Below, in pieces: positions 36,113 to 41,534 of a stretch of DNA of 41,534 nucleotides. Source of the DNA: Pelagibacteraceae bacterium AG-325-C03 (GTDB lineage Bacteria > Pseudomonadota > Alphaproteobacteria > Pelagibacterales > Pelagibacteraceae); contig QBYC01000005.1 in assembly GCA_003283025.1 (NCBI GenBank), forward strand, positions 1-41,534, written 5' to 3'. Position 1 is the stretch's first letter, and the number at the start of each line of letters is the position of its first letter. The notes below the pieces were generated by a model. The model saw only the letters and a list, made by a program, of their open reading frames with translations, did no database searches and was not told the origin of the DNA. A program made the position numbers and the translations under genes.

Positions 36113-36328
36113 ATGCTTCATTTAAATTCAAAAAAATTAAAGGCAATTAAAAACAAAACAATTCCTAGTCCACTTCGGCCTAAATTTAGAAATAAAACTC
36201 AAGCTAATATATATTTTTTATCTCATAAAAGGATTAACAATGATAAAAAAAATAGGTTCTTTAAAAACTTAAAATTAATTACTTTTATAACAATAATTTT
36301 AGTTGGTGGATATTTTTTATCTAATTAA
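36113..36328 (+). CDS. Small basic membrane protein, unknown
   Basis: 71 residues: about 50 very basic residues (many Lys, Arg, Asn) followed by one membrane helix near the C-terminus (LITFITIILVGGYFLSN), so a tail-anchored-like or N-in single-span protein. I recognise no family. It is divergent from fbpA and shares the region with the Fur-like sites, about 80 bases downstream of the stronger one. Its stop interlocks with that of the convergent hydratase gene in an 8-base overlap, the same pattern as two other convergent pairs here, which supports it being real. A weak AGGG lies before the ATG. Confidence 0.5.
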   Translation: MLHLNSKKLKAIKNKTIPSPLRPKFRNKTQANIYFLSHKRINNDKKNRFFKNLKLITFITIILVGGYFLSN

Positions 36329-37097
36329 TCTTAGTTAATACTGTTCCGAGCTTGTCAACTTTACCTTTATATATTCCTTTTTTCAAAATAGGAACAATTC
36401 CTACAGATGAACCAGTAAAAACGTAAAAATCTTTGTTAAGTCTAATTTTATCTATTTGTAGTTTTCTAAGTACAAATCTTAAAGAGTTCATTGGGTTTAT
36501 ATAAACTGTGTTTGTGTTACCATTAACAACTTGATTAATTTTTTTATTAGAAATAGTTGTTTTTAGATTTTCAACGTTTTGATTTGTAAATTTTTTTTTC
36601 GGACCTAAAATAAATTTTATATTTGCTCCGAAATCAGAACAAAGGTCGCCTAAACTTTTAATTCCTTTCTTTTTCTGTCTGTAGCCAACAACTTCGATAC
36701 AAGGCGCAATATGCGTTATAAATTTTTTAATATTTTTTTTTGTTACTTTGGATTTAAAATCAAAAAAATTTTTTTTAATCAAGTAACAAACCTCTAATTC
36801 TATACCCATAGTAAATTTATTAGTTTTGACACTTTTTTTATTTTTTAAGACATTATGTTTATAAACTGTCGCGTAAAATGGTTCCTTCTCATTTAATTTT
36901 TTTAAGACTGGAATACCAGTTCCAGCTGCTTTAAAACCGCTGATCGGTTTATTGATTTTACTCTCACATAATTTTCTAAATTTTTCAGCGTTAGAAATTT
37001 TTTTTGTAAATCTTTTTGGCAAAGGAGAAACAGTTTTATTTTTTAGAAAAGCTTTAACAATTCTATCTGCATATTTATTTAAACTTTTATTTACCAT
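36321..37097 (-). CDS. 2-keto-4-pentenoate hydratase / FAH-family hydratase-decarboxylase
   Basis: Metal-dependent enzyme of the fumarylacetoacetate hydrolase fold, 258 residues. The MhpD-like hydratase group is suggested by FTMGIELEVCYLI (Glu100, Glu102) and IAPCIEVVGYR (Glu135), which supply the metal-binding acidic residues, with SDFGANIKFILGP and TGSSVGIVPILKKG later. In MhpD the reaction hydrates 2-oxopent-4-enoate in aromatic breakdown; no other such genes are near, so the substrate here is unknown. It starts at the last base of pfk and may be cotranscribed with it. Very Lys-rich. Confidence 0.8.
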   Translation of the reverse strand: MVNKSLNKYADRIVKAFLKNKTVSPLPKRFTKKISNAEKFRKLCESKINKPISGFKAAGTGIPVLKKLNEKEPFYATVYKHNVLKNKKSVKTNKFTMGIELEVCYLIKKNFFDFKSKVTKKNIKKFITHIAPCIEVVGYRQKKKGIKSLGDLCSDFGANIKFILGPKKKFTNQNVENLKTTISNKKINQVVNGNTNTVYINPMNSLRFVLRKLQIDKIRLNKDFYVFTGSSVGIVPILKKGIYKGKVDKLGTVLTKIN

Positions 37098-38185
37098 TAA
37101 ATGTCATCTCCAATATAAATATCTAAAGATAGTGCAGTCTCTACTAAAGAGTCTTTTCTTTCAACATTTTTATATGTTCTAATACCCTCATCAATAGGTA
37201 CATCTACGACTTTTCTATCTTTCCAGGCGACCATTCGATCAAATTTTTCTTGGTTTAATAAATCCACAGCATAAACACCAAAGGCGCTTGCTAAAATTCT
37301 ATCACTTGCAGTTGGTGGTGCACCTCTTTGAACGTGTCCTAAAGATGTAACTCTACATTCCACATCTGTTTTTTTCATTAATTCTTGTGCTATGTAATCA
37401 CCAATACCACCCAATCTTTTTTCTCCATCCATATATTTATGTAAAACAGTACTGCCGTCTTCTTTTTTTACAGCTTCTGCCACAATAATTAAAGAATGCT
37501 GTATGTCATTTTTTTTCATCGAATTAAGTTTGTTTATTATTCCATTGATTGAGTATTTTATTTCTGGAATTAAGATTATATCTGCTCCACCTGCAATACC
37601 GGCGTTTAAAGCTATATGACCAGCATCTCTTCCCATTACTTCTAAAATCATCGATCTTCTGTGACTAGCTGCAGTTGATTGTAGGTTGTCTAATGCTTGA
37701 GTTGCAACGTCTACAGCGGTGTGAAAACCAATAGAACTCTCAGTTGCGCCCACATCATTATCTATAGTTTTTGGAATAGCTACTATTTTCATCTTACCCT
37801 TTTTAGCTAATTTTTTTAAAATTTGCATACTGCCATCTCCACCAATAATAATGAGGCCATCTAGTTTCATTTGATGATAACCTTCGATTATCTCTTTTGT
37901 TCTATCTAGATGTTTTCCCTCTTTAGTTGGAAACTTAAAAGGATTTCCTTTATTTGTTGACCCTAAAAAAGTACCTCCTTGTCTTAGGAGATATCCTCCA
38001 AAAGTTTTATGATTTAATTCTACAGCTGCAACAGGTCTTTGCATGAAACCTGCTGTTCCATCTTTAATACCGAAAACGTCCATATTATATTTGTTTTTTG
38101 CTCTGTAGAAGATAGATCTAATTGCAGCATTAAGTCCTCCGCAATCACCGCCACTAGTTAAAATTCCAATTTTTTTATTTATCAT
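37097..38185 (-). CDS. pfkA: 6-phosphofructokinase
   Basis: Phosphorylates fructose-6-phosphate to fructose-1,6-bisphosphate, the committed EMP step. It has 362 residues. ILTSGGDCGGLNAAIR (8-23) is the nucleotide loop, IIGGDGSMQILKK carries Asp117-Gly118 (E. coli 103-104), and IPKTIDNDVGATESSIGFHT holds the catalytic TIDND (140-144). Gly at the '104' site predicts ATP as donor, while Lys at the '124' site (139) is the PPi-type residue; this Gly/Lys mix is known from ATP-using group III enzymes. EVMGRDAGHIAL follows. Divergent from pyk with 65 bases between the start codons. Confidence 0.92.
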   Translation of the reverse strand: MINKKIGILTSGGDCGGLNAAIRSIFYRAKNKYNMDVFGIKDGTAGFMQRPVAAVELNHKTFGGYLLRQGGTFLGSTNKGNPFKFPTKEGKHLDRTKEIIEGYHQMKLDGLIIIGGDGSMQILKKLAKKGKMKIVAIPKTIDNDVGATESSIGFHTAVDVATQALDNLQSTAASHRRSMILEVMGRDAGHIALNAGIAGGADIILIPEIKYSINGIINKLNSMKKNDIQHSLIIVAEAVKKEDGSTVLHKYMDGEKRLGGIGDYIAQELMKKTDVECRVTSLGHVQRGAPPTASDRILASAFGVYAVDLLNQEKFDRMVAWKDRKVVDVPIDEGIRTYKNVERKDSLVETALSLDIYIGDDI

Positions 38186-38250
38186 TAAATTTTAGTTTTC
38201 TTTAATATTCTTTTTTGAGGTAAGAGATGTTATAACATAAAAATTTCTTG

Positions 38251-39663
38251 ATGGAAAAAAAAGCCAAAATCATAGCAACTTTAGGTCCAGCTATTTACAG
38301 CAGTACTAAACTAAAACAGCTTGTAAATTTAGGTGTTGACGCCTTTAGAATTAACTTTAGCCATGAAACTAATGAAATAAGTAAAATTGTTTCTAAAATT
38401 AGGTCAATAGAGAGAGCTACAAATAAAAAAATAGCTCTGATAGCAGATCTTCAAGGTGTAAAACTTCGTGTTGGTAAAGTTAAAAAAGAAAATCAACAAA
38501 TTAAATATAATCAAAAATATATCTTTGATAATAAAAAACAAATCGGTGATCATTCAAGAATAAATTTTCCTTATCCAAACATTCTTAAAAAATTAAAAAA
38601 AGGTAACAAAATATTAATAGATGATGGAAAATTCACTTTTGTAATAACTGGAAAAAAAGGATCTGCAGTAACAACTATTTGTAAAAGTCAGAACTGCTAT
38701 TTGAAAAGTAATAAGAGCATTCATATTCCTAATTTTGATATTTCTTTTAAAAGATTAACTTTCAAAGATAAAAAAGATATTAAAACAGCTATTAAACTTG
38801 GATGTAATTGGATTGCTCTTTCTTATCTGCAAAATGAAAAACTTATTTTAGAAGCTAGAAAATTAATTAAAAAAGATATGGGTATCATTTCTAAAATAGA
38901 AAACAAACATGCCCTAAAAAATATAATTAAAATTATTAAAGCAACTGACTCCATAATGATTGCAAGAGGAGATTTAGCGATTGATATTGGACATAGTGAA
39001 GTTCCTAAAGTTCAATTAAGTTTAATCAAAAAATGTTCACAATTTTCTAAATCTGTAATTGTTGCTACTCAGATGTTAGAGAGTATGATTGAAAATAATA
39101 CTGCTACAAGAGCTGAAATAAATGATATTGCTACGGCAATCTTTCAAGGTGCAGACACTGTGATGTTATCTGCTGAAGCAGCAATTGGGAAATTTCCAAC
39201 TCAGGCAGTTTCAACTATGACACAAACTATTCTTTCAACCGAAAAATACAAAAGACAACATATTGAAGATTTTAAGAATTCAATTATTTCAAATAAAGAC
39301 CCTGTAAAATCAATTTTACTTTCAGTAAAGGATATTGCTTACAACCCAGATGTTAAAGCTATTATTGTTTTTTCAAATTCTGGTAAATCAGCAAAATTAG
39401 TTTCTGCAATGCGACCTGCTGCTAAAATTGTTACTATATCACCAAACATTAATGTTTGTAGACAGGTTTCTTTGTTGTGGGGAATTCAGTCTATTAACAG
39501 TCGTGATGCAAATGGTTGGAAAGATATGATGTCGATATCTAGAGAAATTATTAAAAAATTAAAATTTATTAAAAAAAATGATTTCGTCATAATCACCGCT
39601 GGCTTGCCATTTGGAAAAGCTGGAATGACAAATATGATTAGACTTTATAAAGTTGGTTCATAA
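38251..39663 (+). CDS. pyk: Pyruvate kinase
   Basis: Converts phosphoenolpyruvate and ADP to pyruvate and ATP. It has 470 residues from the ATG at 38251; a TTG one codon earlier is an alternative. AKIIATLGPAI and AFRINFSHET open the barrel; metal and substrate residues lie in GIISKIENKHALKNI and IMIARGDLAIDIG, and VIVATQMLESMIENNTATRA plus MLSAEAAIGKFP complete the active site. The C-terminal allosteric domain is present. A TATAAC lies 14 bases before the start, so the mRNA may be nearly leaderless. The stop overlaps the start of the next small gene (TAATG). Confidence 0.95.
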   Translation: MEKKAKIIATLGPAIYSSTKLKQLVNLGVDAFRINFSHETNEISKIVSKIRSIERATNKKIALIADLQGVKLRVGKVKKENQQIKYNQKYIFDNKKQIGDHSRINFPYPNILKKLKKGNKILIDDGKFTFVITGKKGSAVTTICKSQNCYLKSNKSIHIPNFDISFKRLTFKDKKDIKTAIKLGCNWIALSYLQNEKLILEARKLIKKDMGIISKIENKHALKNIIKIIKATDSIMIARGDLAIDIGHSEVPKVQLSLIKKCSQFSKSVIVATQMLESMIENNTATRAEINDIATAIFQGADTVMLSAEAAIGKFPTQAVSTMTQTILSTEKYKRQHIEDFKNSIISNKDPVKSILLSVKDIAYNPDVKAIIVFSNSGKSAKLVSAMRPAAKIVTISPNINVCRQVSLLWGIQSINSRDANGWKDMMSISREIIKKLKFIKKNDFVIITAGLPFGKAGMTNMIRLYKVGS

Positions 39664-39830
39664 TGGAAAATTATAGTATTGATGAAATTTTATCAGCCGT
39701 TGATGAAATCCAAGGTAGAAAAAAAGATAATAATAAAAAAGAATTATCAACCCAATCTGGAAAGAAAGATTATTCCGATGTTCCTAAACATACTTTAAAA
39801 CTAATTGAAGAAGCCGAAGAAACTAAATAA
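39663..39830 (+). CDS. Small conserved-looking protein after pyk (55 residues)
   Basis: MENYSIDEILSAVDEIQGRK then a Lys/Asn/Ser-rich linker and DVPKHTLKLIEEAEETK. Two short acidic helices flank a disordered middle. The ATG shares a base with the pyk stop (TAATG), an overlap typical of coupled genes, and its end interlocks with gapA by 8 bases. The opening SIDEILSAV faintly resembles the N-terminal peptide of PopZ (DUF2497), which is about the only hint of function; this is weak. Confidence 0.6.
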   Translation: MENYSIDEILSAVDEIQGRKKDNNKKELSTQSGKKDYSDVPKHTLKLIEEAEETK

Positions 39831-40827
39831 GACCAGCAATTTGGATTGCGGTATCACACATTCTATTCGAAAAACCCCATTCATTATCATACCAAGACAA
39901 AACCCTGCTAAATTTGCCTTTGATTACTTGTGTTTGAGTTAAATCAAATATTGAACTGTGTGGATTATGATTAAAATCTTTAGAAACTAGTGGAGCCGAG
40001 TTTGTCGCAAGTATACCTTTTAAAGGTCCATTTGATGCTTTAGTCATGGCATTGTTAATACTTTCACTCGTTAACTCTTTATTAGTTACAAATGTTAAAT
40101 CTATAAGTGAAACATTTGGCGTTGGAACTCTTATAGCAGTTCCATCTAATTTTCCTTTAAGACTTGGAAGAACCAAACTCATAGCTTTTGCAGCACCTGT
40201 TGACGTTGGTATCATTGCATCTCCTGATGCTCTCGCTCTTCTTAAATCTTTATGTAAAGTATCTAACAATTTTTGGTCTCCTGTATAACTATGAATTGTA
40301 GTCATATAACCGTATTCGATTCCAAAAGTATTTTCTAATACCATTGCTACTGGGGCTAAGCAGTTCGTAGTACAAGACCCGTTAGATATAATATTGTGTT
40401 CTTTTTTTAAATCTTTACTGTTAACACCTTGAACAACTGTAAAATCAACTTCTTTTGCTGGTGCTGAAATAATTACTTTTTTTGCTCCGGCTTCTATATG
40501 TTTACCTGCAGAAGTTTTATCTAAGAAAAAACCTGTACATTCTAAAACTACATCTGCACCTATTTTTCCCCAAGGTAATTTAGCGGGATCTTTTTCTGCA
40601 AATACTTTTATATTTTGGTCGCCTATTTGAAAACCATCGCTTGAAGTTTTGACATCATGATTTAAAGTTCCATGAGTACTGTCAAACTTAATTAAATGAG
40701 CGTTAGCTTCAATTGAGCCTAAATCATTTATTCCAACAACTTGGATTATACCTTTATAATTTTCTAAAAGTGCTCTTAAAATTAGTCGTCCAATTCTTCC
40801 AAATCCATTTATTCCAACTTTAACCAT
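39823..40827 (-). CDS. gapA: Glyceraldehyde-3-phosphate dehydrogenase (type I)
   Basis: Oxidises glyceraldehyde-3-phosphate with NAD and phosphate. It has 334 residues. NGFGRIGRL (7-15) is the NAD loop, with Asp35 after Asn34, which favours NAD over NADP. Cys152 in SNGSCTTNCLAPV is the nucleophile, with the His in MTTIHSYTGDQ. SWYDNEWGFSNRM closes the protein. It lies 7 bases after the DUF2160 gene of a glycerol-type transporter on the same strand, so glycerol uptake and GAP oxidation are probably cotranscribed. Confidence 0.96.
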   Translation of the reverse strand: MVKVGINGFGRIGRLILRALLENYKGIIQVVGINDLGSIEANAHLIKFDSTHGTLNHDVKTSSDGFQIGDQNIKVFAEKDPAKLPWGKIGADVVLECTGFFLDKTSAGKHIEAGAKKVIISAPAKEVDFTVVQGVNSKDLKKEHNIISNGSCTTNCLAPVAMVLENTFGIEYGYMTTIHSYTGDQKLLDTLHKDLRRARASGDAMIPTSTGAAKAMSLVLPSLKGKLDGTAIRVPTPNVSLIDLTFVTNKELTSESINNAMTKASNGPLKGILATNSAPLVSKDFNHNPHSSIFDLTQTQVIKGKFSRVLSWYDNEWGFSNRMCDTAIQIAGLI

Positions 40828-40834
40828 ATATATT

Positions 40835-41191
40835 TTATACGTATTTAAATACTAGCACGAAATAAACAATACAAATAATTGTTGCTATCCACAGTAAACT
40901 ACCAACTAGACCTAACCAAGCTAAGTGGATGAATGCACTCCCTAACAAAGATACAAAAAGTCTATCGCCTCTAGTTGTATCTAATCCTAAAATTCCTCTC
41001 CTTGGAGACCCGCCAGGAACTTTTTTTTCCCAAAAGTACATCACGGTAATACAAACTGCAATAAAAATAAAAAAGCTTGCTGTTGGCCATGTCCAAGCCA
41101 TCCACGTTATAAAATCAAAATCAAATAGTCCTTTCTCTTTTGGCTGACCAACGGTTGACCAGCTAGATGCATGAAGATTTTTAAACATCAT
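40835..41191 (-). CDS. glpU: DUF2160 membrane protein (GlpU-like) of a glycerol-type ABC transporter
   Basis: Small integral membrane protein of 118 residues with about three membrane helices. MAWTWPTASFFIFIAVCITV and TTRGDRLFVSLLGSAFIHLA plus WLGLVG are the DUF2160 hallmarks as I recall them. In the Rhizobium glpSTPQUV glycerol transporter the gene in this position, just after the second permease, is glpU (DUF2160), function unknown. Here too it follows the permease, overlapping it by 4 bases (ATGA). The binding protein gene (glpV), which comes next in Rhizobium, is not found downstream; gapA is there. Confidence 0.8.
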   Translation of the reverse strand: MMFKNLHASSWSTVGQPKEKGLFDFDFITWMAWTWPTASFFIFIAVCITVMYFWEKKVPGGSPRRGILGLDTTRGDRLFVSLLGSAFIHLAWLGLVGSLLWIATIICIVYFVLVFKYV

Positions 41192-41534
41192 ACTCTCCCC
41201 ATTGCAAATCCTTTTGCGATGTAATTTCTTACAAAGTAAATTACCACCGCACCTGGAATGATTGTCAAGCTACCTGCTGCTGCTAATAAACCTAGTTCAT
41301 ATCCTGATGTGCTCGAGGTTCTTGTCATTATTGCTGCGATAGGTTTAGCAATAGTTGCAGTAAGAGTCTTTGCCAATAGCAATTCAACCCAAGAAAACAT
41401 AAAACAGAAAAACATAGTAATACCTATTCCTGCTGCTATTGTTGGAATAAAGATCTTAAAGAAAAATCTTCCAAATGAGTAGCCGTCTACATAAGCAGTT
41501 TCGTCTAATTCTTTTGGAACAGCTGACATAAATC
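41188..41534 (-). CDS. glpQ: ABC transporter permease, C-terminal end (GlpQ-like; cut by window)
   Basis: The last 113-plus residues of a MalG-type permease; the frame is open to the window edge and the start is outside. The visible EAA loop is AVPKELDETAYVDGYSFGRF at the edge, followed by membrane segments (IAAGIGITMFFCFMFSWVEL, LGLLAAAGSLTIIPGAVVIY) and YIAKGFAMGRV, the standard end of carbohydrate permeases. The link to glycerol rests on the DUF2160 neighbour, not on the permease itself. Confidence 0.82.
   Translation of the reverse strand, partial: FMSAVPKELDETAYVDGYSFGRFFFKIFIPTIAAGIGITMFFCFMFSWVELLLAKTLTATIAKPIAAIMTRTSSTSGYELGLLAAAGSLTIIPGAVVIYFVRNYIAKGFAMGRV

Noticed and set aside
1-41534. 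CRISPR arrays, insertion sequences, integrases, rRNA genes, toxin-antitoxin pairs, defence systems
   Set aside because: I looked for regular short repeats, transposase or integrase motifs and rRNA segments and saw none. The window is mostly housekeeping and transport genes.

Overview
The window is a very A+T-rich, densely packed bacterial chromosome segment. Gene content and order point to an alphaproteobacterium of the SAR11 type (Pelagibacterales or a HIMB59/LD12-like relative). The evidence is the conserved block dgt-argS-(lipoprotein)-nagZ-scpA-scpB-tatA-tatB-tatC-serS-yajC-secD-secF, the aapJQMP-type amino-acid transporter, the Fe(III) ABC transporter, the almost total absence of spacer DNA, and small proteins rich in Lys, Asn and Ile. 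The exact lineage is an inference. A complete trio pfk, pyk, gapA shows lower EMP glycolysis, which to my knowledge the best-known marine Pelagibacter strains lack in part.

Layout: 1-2753 uvrA, cut by the window start and split by a +1 shift in an A8 run. 2781-3383 PuuD-like membrane protein. 3385-14145 is a long minus-strand block for protein export (SecDF-YajC, TatABC), chromosome condensation (ScpAB), tRNA charging (SerRS, ArgRS), wall recycling (NagZ) and dNTP hydrolysis (Dgt). secD in this block is also broken by a one-base shift. 14184-15274 is erpA-xthA on plus. 15267-20837 is manC-ilvD-valS on minus. 20838-22107 is the loosest stretch: DUF805 genes, gene scraps, a partial tRNA-Cys-like copy, and intact tRNA-Cys and tRNA-Asn. 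22108-23299 holds an XRE regulator and a periplasmic protein. 23312-24307 is cysK. 24302-28570 is the Aap amino-acid transporter with an attenuator-like hairpin after the binding-protein gene. 28740-31824 is zapE, a D-malate/tartrate-type dehydrogenase and galE, followed by tRNA-Arg(TCT). 31941-35968 is an Fe(III) ABC transporter preceded by Fur-box-like palindromes. 36113-40827 holds a small membrane protein, a FAH-family hydratase, pfk, pyk, a 55-residue protein and gapA. 40835-41534 is the end of a glycerol-type ABC transporter (DUF2160 protein plus a permease cut by the window end).

How the genes fit together: the two solute systems (amino acids, iron) each have a highly expressed periplasmic binding protein first and membrane parts after. 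In both, a structured element lies between the binding-protein gene and the first permease gene. The glycerol-type transporter sits directly upstream of gapA, with pyk and pfk nearby, which suggests glycerol or sugar entry into EMP glycolysis. Convergent genes repeatedly end inside one another, so there is no room for ordinary terminators.

The most interesting unexplained items are the G+C-richer foldable segment and the CxxC mini-ORF inside the iron operon, the partial tRNA-Cys copy with neighbouring gene scraps, and the two single-base shifts in core genes, which must be separated from sequencing error.
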